Below, piece after piece: positions 12,301 through 24,580 of a stretch of DNA of 64,000 nucleotides (within the stretch, counting starts at the first letter, position 1; every line of letters begins with the position of its first letter). The position numbers and the translations under genes are program-made. The stretch comes from Niebla homalea (Eukaryota > Ascomycota > Lecanoromycetes > Lecanorales > Ramalinaceae): the NCBI GenBank assembly GCA_019925105.1, contig JAHGAU010000023.1, forward strand, positions 1-64,000, read 5' to 3'. Under the pieces are notes generated by a model. That model worked only from the letters and a program-made list of their open reading frames with translations. It had not been told where the DNA came from and searched no databases.

Positions 12301-13749
12301 TTAATATTTTATCCGCTTTTTTAATATACTTAAGTAAAACCTCTTCTTATATACTTTTTTCTTTAAGAGCTTTAAGCTTTATTTCGATTATTAACTTAAA
12401 ACCTATGATTTATAAATATTTTAATACATAATAATGATATTTTAATTTAATAAGTAAAATATTACGGTGGAATATATTTATTTTTAATAAAAAAAAAGAT
12501 AACTTCTCGTCCTTCTTATATAACTTATAGGATAATAAAAAAGCAATAAATATTATATAATATAATAACTTTAATTTATTTATAATTAAAATAAAAGCTA
12601 TAATATAACTTATTTTCTTTATATTTTTTATAGCTTTTTTTCCTTTAATAATATTATTTATATTGAAGTCGGATTTATTATTATTTTTCTTTTTCGGCTT
12701 TAAAACTGATAAAACTAATAAAACTAATAATAAATCTAATGGTAAAGTTAATAGTCTATTACCGTTACTATTACTATTATTATCTTCTTTATTTCTTCCG
12801 TTATTATTCTTAAATATTATATTATAATTTATTAATACTAAAGTCGGCAAGGATAAATAATCTTTTTATTATTCTTTTTCTTTTCCCTTTTATATAGGGT
12901 TAACGGTATTATTTATAAATTCCTTTTTTTTTATTATTTAATAATAGCTTAATAATAATATAAAATATATTTATTTTTAAGATATTAATTAAATAAAAGA
13001 ACGGCTTTTTTTTAAATTAAGTTATATTAATCTTATCGGCTTTATAGAATTTATTCTTTTTAAAGAAAACATTTTTTATATAAATTACTTTCTTTTAATT
13101 AAGTATTTATGTATTATAAATATTAATATTATCGTAATTAATAAGGAAATTAATATATACTTTTATTATTAATTTCTTTTTCTTAAGGATCGATTTATTA
13201 AGTAAATAAGCTTTATAGTTATATTATTTAAGGTATTAAAGGTTTAACTTTAAACCGATAACCTTTTTAAATGGTATAACCTATAAATACTTTCTTATTA
13301 ATATTTAATTTATATGGAAACCGGCCGTTTATACGATTTATGGCTATAAGAACTAAAGAAATTTTACTTATAACTTTATAGTCTTTACTTTTCTAGTTAA
13401 TAAATTATTTTTTCGTTTTAAATAATCATTTTATATAACGATATATAATATTAATAACTTAAAAACAACATTAAGCTTATTAATAAGGTTATTAAATTTA
13501 AATCCTAAGGATCTTTCTCCGTTTAATTAAATAAAAACTATATTATAATAATATTATATTTTAATAATTTTAATAATTTTCCGTAGGATATTTATTACTT
13601 TAAACTTATATTTATAAGTATATATTATTTAAAAATTATATTCCAAATAAGTAAGATATAATATCTATTAATCCCGGTTTATCGTTATACTTATTTATAT
13701 AAGGTTATAAATAATTTAAAAGAAAAACATTATTAATATTTCTACTTTA

Positions 13750-15987
13750 TATAAGGATCTTAATATAATCCGGTAAGCTTTTAATAAAATATAGTTCTCG
13801 ACGGCGTACACACGGTATGGGGTCACGGGAAGAGGCATATTGCGAGTCTTCTTTCTCTCGATTTTATAGGTGCCTTCGATAAGGTAAATTACCAGAGGTT
13901 GCTATATAACTTAAGGAAAAAAAGGATATTATTTTTCTTAATTGAGTAGATGAAGAGTTTCTTAAGCGACCGAGTTACGTCAATTAACCTAAGATAAAAG
14001 ATAAGCCCGATAAAGTTTATTATAACGGGGATTCCTTAAGGATCGTTTATTTTTCTTATACTGTTTTTATTTTTTAACGGTTTATTAATTAAAAAGCTTA
14101 TTAAGTTAAAATAAAAAATCCAAATTAAAGGCTTTATTAATAACGTTTACCTCTTAACCTATAGTACCTTTATACGTATGAATTATTTAGAATTAAAATA
14201 AGCTTATAAAGTTTATCTTCGGTAAATAAGAATTTATAAAGCTTAATTCATATTATTTAAATACGAACTTATCTATATAATTAAGAGCCTAAAGTTATAT
14301 AATATAATAACTATAATAAACTTAAGTAAAATTATAATAAAATTAAATATTAATATTAAAGTCTTTAGCCTTTAAGTAAATAAAAAGCTCGATTAAAAAG
14401 ACTATATAAAAAAGGTTTAAAAGAAGATAACTTTATAGGAAAAAGGCCTTATTTATCTCGCTATATCGATATAAAGAGTTACGTTATAAAAGGCCCGGAC
14501 CGTTTATTAAGCCGTAATAAAGTTAACTATAATATATATTATAGTTATCTAATATATACTTAAAGGTACTCCGAGATATAGGAAGGAGCCTATTTAGATA
14601 TTATAGAAAATCCAAAACCAATATTTAAGAGTAATTAATAGTACTTATAAAGTAACCCTCATCCTAATATTAGAGTTTAAGGTTTTTATACCGTTAATTA
14701 AAGTTTTATTAAATTAAATAGTCGTTTAAATAAGGTTAAAGAAATATATATACTTAATTATAATAATCAGAAACGGGCGGATCCGTTAAAATCTTAATAA
14801 GCCTTAAGTTAAAAAAAATAAATTAAAGATACTTATCTTTCCTCTTATTAAAATAAAGTAAAAATAAATTAAAAAAGAAGTTAACTTTATTAATATCCCG
14901 GAGGTTAGTTTAAACGTATATAAATTCCCGTTAAGCGTAAGAGAAATTAAAATTAAAAGGATTTAAAGAGTAAAGGCTATAATAATTATTTTATAAACTA
15001 TAATAAAGTAAATTAAACGTTAACGGAAATATAAAGATTTTATATTTTAAGGTTATTATTATTTAACTCTTAATAATAAAAAGATTATTAATAAGTATCT
15101 CCGTTGTTATAATATTATAAAGAAAAGTAATAACGTATTAATAATTTAACTTTAAACGGGTAAGAACGGTTTAATTTATTTCTTATTTACTATATATATT
15201 AAAGGTCGGATAAACGCCGGATATAAGTATAAATAAAGAAAGTAAAACGCTATATATGTTTTTATCTTTTATCCCTTATTTACGGAGGTTAAATTAAGAT
15301 TTATCGTAAAAATTAATACTTATAATTACCGTTAAATATTATTTATAAAGCGAAATATCCGGGTAATTTTTAAGTTTATAATACTTACCGGATTATTATT
15401 ATAGTTTAACCTTATTATCAAGATAAATAAGGTTACTGAAAACCTTATAGAAAAAATCCGTTATTAATTAAGGAAGAAAAAAAGAAGCGGAAATTAATTA
15501 CGTTAATTATATAAACCGGAAAGCATCTTTTATAGCTATAAAAATATAATAATAAACGTTTATTAAAAGTCTTTAAAGGAATTAACGGTAATAATAATAT
15601 AAATGGAATATATATTAAACGTATAAATATTAATAAAGATATTTAAAGGCGCTACGTAAAGTTAAAACAATATAAATATATAAAGGAACGGAAGAATAAT
15701 AAGTTTAAGGGTAATTTTTATAAAGATATAATTATAATATTATAAATTTTCTTAAGGGAATTAAAATACAGGAAATATATAAATAGATTATTACTTTTTA
15801 AACGGCCGTTAATATCCTTTACCTTAAGGGATAGAGGGTAAAGGCCTGGTAGACGCCGGTTTTTACCTTAACCTTATAAGTATCAGGTTTTTACGGTTAC
15901 CAGTAAGGTTAAAAAGCCGTATATTAAGGAACGCCGGAATTAGCTTAGCTAGATCCGTAATATAAATCAATCAATCGATCAATCAAA
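13750..15987 (+). mobile_element. Tad1-like LINE, RIP-degraded, nested in the LTR element
   Basis: A GC-richer island at about 13797-13875 translates to HTVWGHGKRHIASLL and LDFIGAFDKVNYQRLL, the reverse transcriptase block of Tad/CgT1-type non-LTR elements. Downstream in the same region are GIP-stop-GS (normally GIPQGS; CAA has become TAA), FLFFNGL and GFINN where FVDD is expected (D to N by G-to-A). These fit RT motifs in order. The 3' end is marked by an ATCAATCAATCGATCAATCAA tail near 15966-15987, as LINEs often end in short tandem repeats. The 5' boundary is not visible. It is inactive. Confidence 0.75.
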
Positions 15988-15999
15988 ATATAGTTCTTA

Positions 16000-17808
16000 T
16001 AATTACTTATATTTAAAGCTTTAATATCATTAATAATCTTTACCTTTTTAATTACTTATTAAAGGTATTATATTATTTCATTAATAATATATATAAGGAG
16101 TTAATATTATTAACTTATAGTTATTGATTTAACGATAAATTTACCGGTTATAAATATAGCGTTAATTTACTTAATATTATCTTTAAGTATATAATGTTTA
16201 TTAATCTTTTTAACCAGTATTCTTATCTATTTATCACTATAAAGGTAATAACGTTTAATATTAAAATAAATATCCTTATTTATAAGGATAATACTAGATA
16301 TAACGTTAATTATAAAGTTAGGTATATATACAACGTTATAAAGTTTAATAAAGTTATTACCTTTAAGGATATCGATATTTATTTCGATTTTTTTATAAAT
16401 AATAACTTTAAGATTATTATTATTAACGATAATAATATCGTTCTTTTTATTTATTTTTTTAATAAACCGGTTTTTTATTGTTTTATTATAAATATAAAAG
16501 CTTAAGTTATAATCTAAAATCTATAATAATTATAATATATAAGACTTTTATCCTATATTAAATATATTATTATTATTATTATTATTTTAACCCGGTATGA
16601 ATAAATTATTTTATTTAAACTTAAAGTTTCTGGATTTCTTAAAAACTTAATTAACTCTTTTTTTTATTTTAATGTCCTTAAGCTTATTATTTATTTATCT
16701 TTTAAGTATAAGATCGGGTTTGAAGTTAATATGTTAATTAAATCGGTTTATATATAAGTAATTATATTCGCTAAATTAATATTTAATACCGTAAAGGCAT
16801 TTATTTAACTCGGTATTTTTATTTTTAAATATAAACTTATTATTTTTCTTAATATTATATTAATTTTTATTAATAATAAAAATTAAATAAAATAAAGTTG
16901 ATTTCTTTATATTATTATACCGTATATAATTTTAAAATTGCTTTTTAAAATTAATAAAAGTTATTAAGATATTAATTAAATTTTTTATATTAAACTCGTA
17001 AAGTTATATTAATATAAAAGTTTATTTTTTAATTACGTTAATAAAATTACGGTATATCCGTTTCTTATTTAATACTTTAAGGATATTGTTATTTTTAGCT
17101 TTTATAAATACTTAAATATATATATTAAGTTATAATTTAATATTTTAATAAAAATTAAATCCCGTTATAATTATATTATTCTTTCTTTACCGTTAAAAAA
17201 TAAATAAAATCTAAAGGTATAAACTTAATTTTAAAAGTATATAAATAAATATATAGGTGGTAATTTACGTCCTTAAAATAAATAAGGTTCGTTTTATTAA
17301 TTATTAAGTATATATAATCGTTAATTTTAATAAAAAACGCGTATTATTCTTTTTATTTTTATAATTCTAGCTTTTATATTTATAAATTATTTTTATAAAT
17401 TATTAATACTTTTAAGTTAATAGCTTTATCCGTTATAAAAACGGGTTATATTAGTTTTAATAATTTATTTAAGCTTATTAATTTTATTATAAAAATAAAA
17501 TTAATAAGCTTTTATTTATTTAATAATAACGGATTTAATTTAAATATAATATTTAATAATTTTATTTTTAATAAGCTATAAGTTTTAGTTTTTAAGGTAA
17601 TAAGTTTAACTTTATATAAACTTATTTTAAGGTTATGGAGGAATAATAAGTAATAAGCTTATTATATTCTTTAATTTTTTTCTATTTTTAATTTATATAT
17701 AATATATTAACCTTAAGGATTTAATTTAAGTTTTTTTATAATTAATTACGCCTTTAAATTAATTAATAAATAAATAATTATAATAATATACGATACCAGG
17801 CTTTTAAT
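16000..17808. other. AT-rich remainder of the LTR element interior
   Basis: No recognisable protein. A 103-codon frame at 16194-16505 is rich in Ile, Asn, Lys and Phe, as expected for RIP-converted sequence by chance or as a remnant of a retroelement protein; I cannot name it. Confidence 0.5.
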
Positions 17809-18028
17809 TATTAAATATAAAAATATATAAAAGTAAATAATATATATATATATTATATATAATTTATTTAAAAAGCATAATGCTATCTATATAAAATACC
17901 CGGGTAATATAAGATATACGGCCAGGTGATAATATCTATACGCGCTATGGTAGTGTCTTAACACCGTCGCATGACGGCTCAGTGACACTCCATGCAATAC
18001 CACCACCATGCCTGCACCCAGGCTGACA
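17809..18028. repeat. Right LTR, 220 bp
   Basis: Counterpart of 10230-10449. Here the first ~80 bp are A/T-converted (TGTCAG has become TATTAA) while the last ~100 bp keep the GC-rich form ending CTGACA. Confidence 0.92.
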
Positions 18029-18056
18029 CAACCTTATTCCCCTTCTACCGTAGTAG

Positions 18057-19444
18057 AACAGTCGCTCCAATTCCCCGAATCCACTTCACTGGCCCTCCCA
18101 ACGCAAATGGATCAATGTGACCCTCGTCAGTGCCCAAGCCATGCTCTCCGCAACCACCTCGACCACCCTCGTTTCCGGAAAACTGCAAATTGCGCGCCAT
18201 TTTCACCTCACAAGCACGTACACACCAAACCGCCCTATCGGCATGTGCGTACTGGGCTTAGCCATCGGCCCCCTCTGCTTGGGCCCCTTCTTTGAGCTGT
18301 ACGGCAGGAGGATGGTGTATGTGATCAGCTTCCTGAATTCTACGTGAATGTGGGATGTGCGAGGTCACCGAACATAGCCGCGTTATCGATCCTGCGTTTG
18401 GCGTCGGGGGCATGCGGGTCTGCTGGCCCAACATTGGGGGGCGCGAGCATTGGGAATTTGTTCACCAAGGCCGACAGAGGGAAGGCGTAGGCGCTGTATG
18501 CGCTTGGGCCAACGCTGGGACCCGTAATTGGACCACTAATTGGGGCTTTCATTGTGAATCGAACGCATACCTGGAGGTGGGCTATGTGGGTTATTGTGAG
18601 TGCGTCAGGTGTCGTGACTGCGTGTACGGTGTTGTTCTTGCGCGAGAAATTTACGCCATTCTTGCTGCGGAAGCAGGCTCGGCACGAGGAAAGGAATGGG
18701 GGAGTCAATGTGAGGTCTTTGTTTGGAGAGGCAAACAGACGACTGTTTAAATTGCTATTCTTATCTCCGATCTGCTCAATCATGTCTGCGTATATAACTC
18801 CTTTGGTTCTCATTTGGTTCCATACATGAACGAGAGGCAAGATCTTAAACCAGGCAATGAGGATGCAAAGGCCGAGATTCGAATGTTATTTCTTCAAATT
18901 GGCATGGAGGTAGTCCCCTGCGGACTGGTCATCTTCGCCTGGACCGCTCAAACTCACCAACACTAGATCTTGCCCTTGCTTGGAGGCGCCTTGTGTGCAA
19001 TAGGGGCGCTGATGCCGTTTGTGTGTATCCAGACGTATCTGGTGGATGTGTATGGGCAATACTCCGCAGGTGCTTTGGCTGCAACGGTGGCTTCACAAAG
19101 TATTGGAAGCTGTATTTAGTCAATAGTGGGATTCCAACTTTATGTGAAGCTGAATCATGGCTGGTAAGTGACATTCAATCACTACCTCATATACACACTA
19201 GGCTTATGTGCGAAGGGGAACCATGGTGATTGCGTTCATGTGTATCGCTGCGTTGCCAGTACCATTCTTCATCTACAAATATGGGCCATTCCTGCGAGCG
19301 AAAGATGCAGAAAAGTCATCTATCTTGAAGATACACTCCCGAATGGCCGAACAGGAAGTAAAGACCATAGCTCACAAGGAGGGTTTCAGAAGCCCGAAGA
19401 GAAGCCTTAATAAGGTGAGACTGTTGAACGTTGAATGTGCGTAG
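18057..19444 (+). pseudogene. MFS transporter (DHA1 drug/H+ antiporter type), 3' part, multiply broken
   Basis: From 18057 the frame gives NPLHWPSQRKWINV, then a first membrane segment, and GPFFELYGRRMVYV, the loop 2-3 signature of the DHA1 class. Later pieces match in order: GACGSAGPTLGGASIG, ALGPTLGPVIGP, SASGVVTA then LREKF, VIFAWTAQTHQH, and the last helix ending FFIYKYGPFLRAKDA. The gene is dead: a frameshift lies near 18335, a TAG falls at about 18507, a TAG where Trp is expected follows HQH near 18966, and a further TAG lies near 19119. About 40-60 codons of the central loop and helix 7 region seem deleted near 18825. A small intron (GTAAGT at 19164) precedes the final exon, with a phase mismatch. 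Substrate unknown. Confidence 0.8.
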
Positions 19445-19608
19445 GCTTTCGCGAGGCCGCGCGAGGCAGCTTCATTGGGTATCATTTACTTAAACATCGG
19501 CTTCTTACAGGATCTGCATACTAGCATCATGCCATGGAACTACAAGGCTTTGAGCCTCGCTTTGCTACTGATGCCAAAGTAACTGCAAAGCAATAGCGAG
19601 TTCCAAGC

Positions 19609-20405
19609 TCACTTGTCACCAAGCCAAAACAAATCCACAAAGTCCTTCACAGCCAGATTATCCTGCTCCACTGCCCTCAACATCTCCCCGATCGTCTCGC
19701 TTCCGAACGCCAAACTCATGTTCTGCTTGAACTTCGCTGCCACCTGCTCAAGTGTATCCTGCCTGGCCGGATGCCCACGCGGATACTCAACCACAACTTC
19801 AGGAATAACCTTCTGCGAAGCCTTAATACCAACTTGAATAGCATTGGCACAACTGCGTTTCTCCAGATTTCGATAGTCCTCCTTGAACGCAGAATCCTCA
19901 ACCACCGAAACCTTTTCGCGCAAAGCATCCACGCGCGGGTCCGCAACCCAAGGTGAATCGTCCGTATAATCCACAGTATCGATAGGTGCGCCCTTAAGAA
20001 GAATTACAGCAATGATGTACTGAATGCAATGATCGCGATCGGCTGCGTTCCGCAATGGTCCCTGTTTATTGACGATGGTGAAGGCGGGACCTTGGGTTCG
20101 GATCCTGACGGCTTCAATATCCTGCTCAGCCAAGGTGTTGTCTTGCTTCATGATGTCGACAACCTTCAGAGCAGGTTCGCAAGCAGAGGTAGCATGGCCT
20201 TCGACCGGATAGAGCTTGAAGCCTACACTCTCCATGACCCACGATTCGTACAGTCGCTTTAGCACGAATTCTTTGAAATGGAGTAGCGTCTCGTAGAAGC
20301 CCCATTTCTCCGCTGTCAAAACTTTGGGTGCTCCAGGCTGGCCTTTGCTGGTCAAGGACGCCATCATTACGGCGCGTATATATACATTACCAGCTGTTTA
20401 GCCAC
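19609..20405 (-). pseudogene. 2-methylcitrate dehydratase (PrpD), 3' half
   Basis: A continuous minus-strand frame of about 250 codons matches the C-terminal half of the MmgE/PrpD family, which dehydrates 2-methylcitrate in propionate catabolism (methylcitrate cycle, mitochondrial in fungi). Motifs seen: WGFYETLL, SWVMESVGFKLYPVEGH, IRTQGPAFTIVNKQGP, NAADRDHCIQYI, DDSPWVADPRVDALR and VVEYPRGHP. Full enzymes are near 500 residues; the N-terminal half is absent here. The sequence upstream of codon 1 still aligns to the family for about 15 codons, with stops made by C-to-T/G-to-A changes, then ends near 20405. A matching 5' half lies at 25223-25906 on the same strand. Confidence 0.85.
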
Positions 20406-21426
20406 ATCCCGGGTCTGAGTATAATTCAGTCCTGAGGTTATCTTGGTCTAAACATGGAAAGGGTAGAATGGAGTTGATGGAACACATGCCACATTACTCA
20501 TGGAAAAAGATGTTTGCTTTTGGTTACTGGATGGAGACCTGTCAGCTTCTGCTTTACTGTTTGCCTTTTTTCCTCCTCGTCGAAAGCGTGCTTCCTCGCA
20601 TACTGAAGAATTCGCTTTGAAGCCAGAAAGTTTTGCTACGCAGGACGGTATCAAAAGCCTTAGGTGAGCACGGCGAGATGCTAGTTTACTAGTTAGCCAC
20701 ATCAGTATCCATATTAGCCTCTTTTGCAAGGCCCATGCGGAGGGTCATCTGGGCTCCCTGATGTTTGTCCAGCACCAGTGCGCAGCAGTCTCTTAAGGAT
20801 TGCATCGTGAAAAATATTCCAGCTAATTCAGGAAGTGTGAGGAAGATTTAAAGAGTGAATGGGGGATGGCAGCAAAGCAAGGAGTTAATATACATGCACT
20901 GCTGTAACGAGAGGCCAGACCGAACAGATGTGCTTATATGCTCTCTTATCCAGCCACAATACAATCACCATCTTACCTTATCTCCGCAACAGAGCCGAGT
21001 TTTGTTAAGGTAATGCCTTCGATACCAATTTCTATTCATTCGTAGCGCACGACTTGACAAAGGAGATTTGACCTAAGAGACCTAGATGAAAGTCCATCAT
21101 TAGCGAGCTTGTTTAAGCCTCGCGACTGCCATCCAGCTCTGGCCCGCGAAAGAGACCCTTGAAATGATACCCAGGGTCGTGTAAATGAGTGTCCGTCATT
21201 TCTCCCATGACAAGTAATCGTATCTGCGGATCGGCTAGTTGAAGTAGCATGTCCCAAGAAGATGGAGCCTTCTAGCAATAGAGTATTCAGTCAGAAAGCG
21301 ACAGCATGCATACCAGGTCTAGCTTCAGATGAGACTCTCGTCCGTTTATGCGCTCCTTACCAGTGACTCTTTCAGCAGCCTTTTAGTTGCGAGCAGTGTC
21401 AACAACGTCCATTCCAACTTGTGGTC
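20406..21426. other. Intergenic, no gene recognised
   Basis: Only short frames on both strands; none shows a domain. Separates the PrpD fragment from a membrane-protein frame. Confidence 0.5.
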
Positions 21427-23168
21427 TCAGTATGAATTATCTGTCTCAATACCGTCACTATGACGCATGTTCTCAAGACTACTACACGTTTTCCGGCGGT
21501 CATGCTCGAGGATTTTTATACTGAATTGGCGGACGATATTCCACATGATCTGCTGAATTGCCGTTGCTGACAGTCCAATGCTGATGCAAAGAGGTAGTTG
21601 AATCACTAGGAAAGTTTCGGGTGCACCACCAATTTCAACCCAGGACCTTGCCACCACTACCACGATGATCAAGCACCAGCAGACTAAGCTAGTCATTGCC
21701 CGCTTACGGAGCAACGATCCAACAATGGAGATGGTGCCTATGCTTGCGACTATGGTCGTTGCAAGCAGGACGTATAGTCCAAGTTCATAGGTCTTTTCGA
21801 CAGGCGTTGCTTGAAGGTTCTGGCTGTTGTCTTTCCACAGCACATCTGATGAAGAGGATTGTAGTTTTCCCACAATGATCCACTGGAGTAATGGGATTAT
21901 CGATTTTGAAGCTGCCAGGCTGCAAAGGATGGTCGGGCGGAGCGATGCAGAGGTTGGATCAAATATTTGCTTGACACAGAGGTTTGTCATTTGCTTTTCG
22001 AGGGCCTCGTGAGCAGCCAATCTTTGCTTTTGCTTGTGCGAATCGTCCTCTCGCAAAGAAAAGTATGATCTTTTAGTGTCCATCCCTCTCATCATCATGT
22101 CATCCTTAAGAGATATAAATTCACGATTCTGGCATCTTGTCAGCAGAATCCTGGAATCTACGTTCAACTGAATCTAACCTCCACGTATGACTTCCCTCTC
22201 CGTAGGCACCACCGGTCTCGAAAGCATTTCAGATTGCCGGACAGAGCATTCCAAGGGCGCCACCTTAAATGTTCTGGTGGTGTCCCGCCAATTTGGAAAT
22301 ATTGAAATGGCTTTCCTGCTGAGGGCATCTGGCCTTGTTCAACCCACTCATTATAAACATGGCAATCACAACAATCGTCGTGAGTGAGACCTCTTGCCAT
22401 CGCAGCAGTCACCTGCGTTGGGTCTTTGGTGCAAGGCGCACTGCCGTTGATCCACTTAAAAGTAGGAGCTTCGATGTCCCGTTGGCTTAACCATTGTAGC
22501 AGATTTTCCTGATCCTGTTGCTCCCAAATTGCCGCGTTGCTTGCTTCGATATAATCATAGAGTGCAAACCCAGAGTCTAGTACGCAAAAAAGTGCGCCCC
22601 ACATAGGAAGAGACTCGAGGTATAATAAATCGACCACTGATGTAGAAGTGCCGCCTCCTTCCATTATGCCAACCGACGAATGGTATATATACGGAGATCC
22701 TGCAAAGCAACGCTACCGGTTGATTGCTACGAAGAGTGAATCAAGAACTTCTAGTCCTTCCGATGGTATGATATTCGTACTTAAGAGAAGTCGAAGACGC
22801 ATTGGGATAACATGTATCGGGAAGGTAAAAATGGCAGTGATGTGCAAACCGAAGACGAGATCGGTGAGGAGACAGAACAGACCGACGAAGGGACCGAGGA
22901 CCGCAGTATACTTGATGGAGCGCCTTAGAGGAACCCCACTTACTTGCATAAATGCGTAGTCCAGATTGTCAGCAATGCATGTAAGAGCGATTGAAGGGAG
23001 GTGATTTGCTGGTAAGCCGCATACGGCGCCCAATTTATATGAGCGGTTTTCTAAACCTGCATTAGAAGAGGAGCAAAGTGGCTGAGCTAGGCTTTCTGCT
23101 ATGCATTTCAACTTCAGTAAGCCAGTAGGAAGCCTGACCACCACGGCCGCCTGCAGTACGCTAGACAA
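21427..23168 (-). pseudogene. Unrecognised multi-pass membrane protein, broken or multi-exon
   Basis: Three minus-strand frames appear to belong together. 23168-22713 and 22664-22164 are in the same frame, parted by one TAG. 22167-21427 is in another frame, which could mean an intron ending ATTCAG just before 22167 or a frameshift. Hydrophobic stretches lie in the first piece (KYTAVLGPFVGLFCLLTDLV) and there are three or four in the last (LLQWIIVG, LYVLLATTIVASIGTISIVG, LVCWCLIIVVVVARSW, IQLPLCISIGL). The middle piece looks extracellular, with a CCDC cluster. I do not recognise the family. The 5' end overlaps a local tandem duplication. It may be a real gene whose introns I cannot place. Confidence 0.4.
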
Positions 23169-23453
23169 CCGCTATATCACATGTGGGAGCACTGTTTCAA
23201 TTGGGTATTTGCGCAATTCATACATGAGTAGTCCAGATTGTCAGCAATGCATGTAAGAGCGACCGCTTACGGCGCCCAACTTGTATGAGAGATTTTCTTA
23301 CCTGTATCAGAAGAGGGGCAAAGCGGTTGATGTTAAGCTTTCTGCTATGCATGTCATCTTCAGAAGCCAGTAGCAAGCCTCGCCACTGCGGCCTGCAGTA
23401 CGCCGGAACCAGCTACGTCACATGTGGGAACATTTGTTCGATTGGCATTTCAG
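22953..23453. repeat. Imperfect tandem duplication, 272-bp period
   Basis: Copy 1 is about 22953-23224 and copy 2 about 23225-23453. Both begin with GTAGTCCAGATTGTCAGC and share AGCAATGCATGTAAGAGCGA, TTTCTGCTATGCAT, CGGCCTGCAGTACGC (CCGCCTGCAGTACGC in copy 1) and TCACATGTGGGA. Copy 2 lacks some internal blocks. The duplication overlaps the start of the membrane-protein frame. Confidence 0.8.
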
Positions 23454-24440
23454 CATCTAAGCCTCAGCAACACCACAAGACAAATGCTGGCTGGGCGGAT
23501 TTCCTCCTTGACCTCGAAATGACCTGTGACGCTCTCTTCTATGTGCTCGATTGGTCTGAATCTGCATCCCTCTGGTTCCTTCCTTCTTTCGTCCAGATCT
23601 CCCGGCACTAAACATCTTAAAAATCCTCAACCGATACATAAGCCCGAATTCGCTCACCACCAGACACCATACTTACATACAACGACAGGAGAGCGACATG
23701 ACGGTAGGTACAAGACCATATCTGGCGCACAAATTGCAAATCTGCATGGGGGCCTTCTTCCTCATGTGGATCGAGGCACTGTTCACAATCGTTGCCGGCA
23801 TGAACTTGCCTAAAAGCATCGCAGTATGGGATTGGAAAGTGAATTCGTGGGTGTCCGAACCATTGCTGATCACGCGAGGCTCATGCTCTTAGACTTTGGC
23901 TCCTCTGGCTATTCACCACCATCATCTTCGTCTCCTACAACTTCGAAAGCAGCCGAGCTTTCACTTGGTGGGTGCCTGGTACTTGCGAAGAACATCTGAT
24001 GTCCAGCTGAGCCATGTCTAGTAAGATCTTGATATTCATCGGCAGCATTGGTGTTTCCTTCTGGTTCATGAGCTTTCTGTTGAAGAATGGTACAAGTGGA
24101 TGGCCAATATACATACCGATCTTCACAGACGTTGGCTTTTTCTTGTAAGTTGGCTCCCAAAACATGCACAGACTCATGCACTTGACGCCCAAGAGTCGAA
24201 GTCTCCCATTAGCTACCACAGTCGCTGACTATGGATTCCGCATAGGGGTTTTGCGGTGTGCGATATTTACTCGCGGGCCATTTCGAAGCTTCAGCCATTG
24301 GCCCAAACAACGCGCGAAGTCCTTCTTGCACACTGGCGCCCAGTGGTCATCAATCCGAATGGTGACACCCCAGACACAGAACTTGGGAACGTCCGAAGGC
24401 CGAACGAAAACGAGCCACCACCCTGACGCTCTTGAAAAGC
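23454..24440. other. No clear gene; weak hydrophobic frame
   Basis: A plus-strand frame at 23698-23892 (ATG, 64 codons) has one good membrane segment (ICMGAFFLMWIEALFTIVAGM). Nearby frames on the same strand are also hydrophobic (around 23893-24150), so a decayed membrane-protein gene is possible. Nothing was recognised. Confidence 0.3.
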
Positions 24441-24580
24441 TATGAAAATAATAACGAATTTGCGTTGGCGTTTTGGGACACAGAGAAATAATCTCTACAC
24501 ACCCTGTCTACCTTTACTCTCGGCCTCACACTCGACCTCACATTCGACCCGATCCTCGACGACATCCTCGACCTCATTTT

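Larger units (their letters stand above)
10230..18028. mobile_element. LTR retrotransposon, RIP-degraded, in an intron of the MFS gene
   Basis: Two 220-bp direct repeats bound the element (10230-10449 and 17809-18028). The intact outer ends read TGTCAG (10230) and CTGACA (18023-18028), the usual TG...CA inverted ends. A perfect 5-bp target duplication CAACC flanks it (10225-10229 and 18029-18033). The interior (10450-17808) is extremely AT-rich with no long frame, so gag-pol is destroyed and the superfamily (Copia or Gypsy) and orientation cannot be read. Much of the interior is a nested LINE. I found no clear primer-binding site or polypurine tract after mutation. Confidence 0.9.

Noticed and set aside
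12410..12850. Minus-strand 146-codon frame as a gene
   Set aside because: Ile/Asn/Lys/Leu-rich composition is typical of RIP-converted DNA; no motif and it lies within the retrotransposon.
19609..20405. cis-Aconitate decarboxylase (itaconate cluster) next to an MFS transporter
   Set aside because: The motifs fit 2-methylcitrate dehydratase (NKQGP, DDSPW, DPRVDALR), not the CadA subtype.
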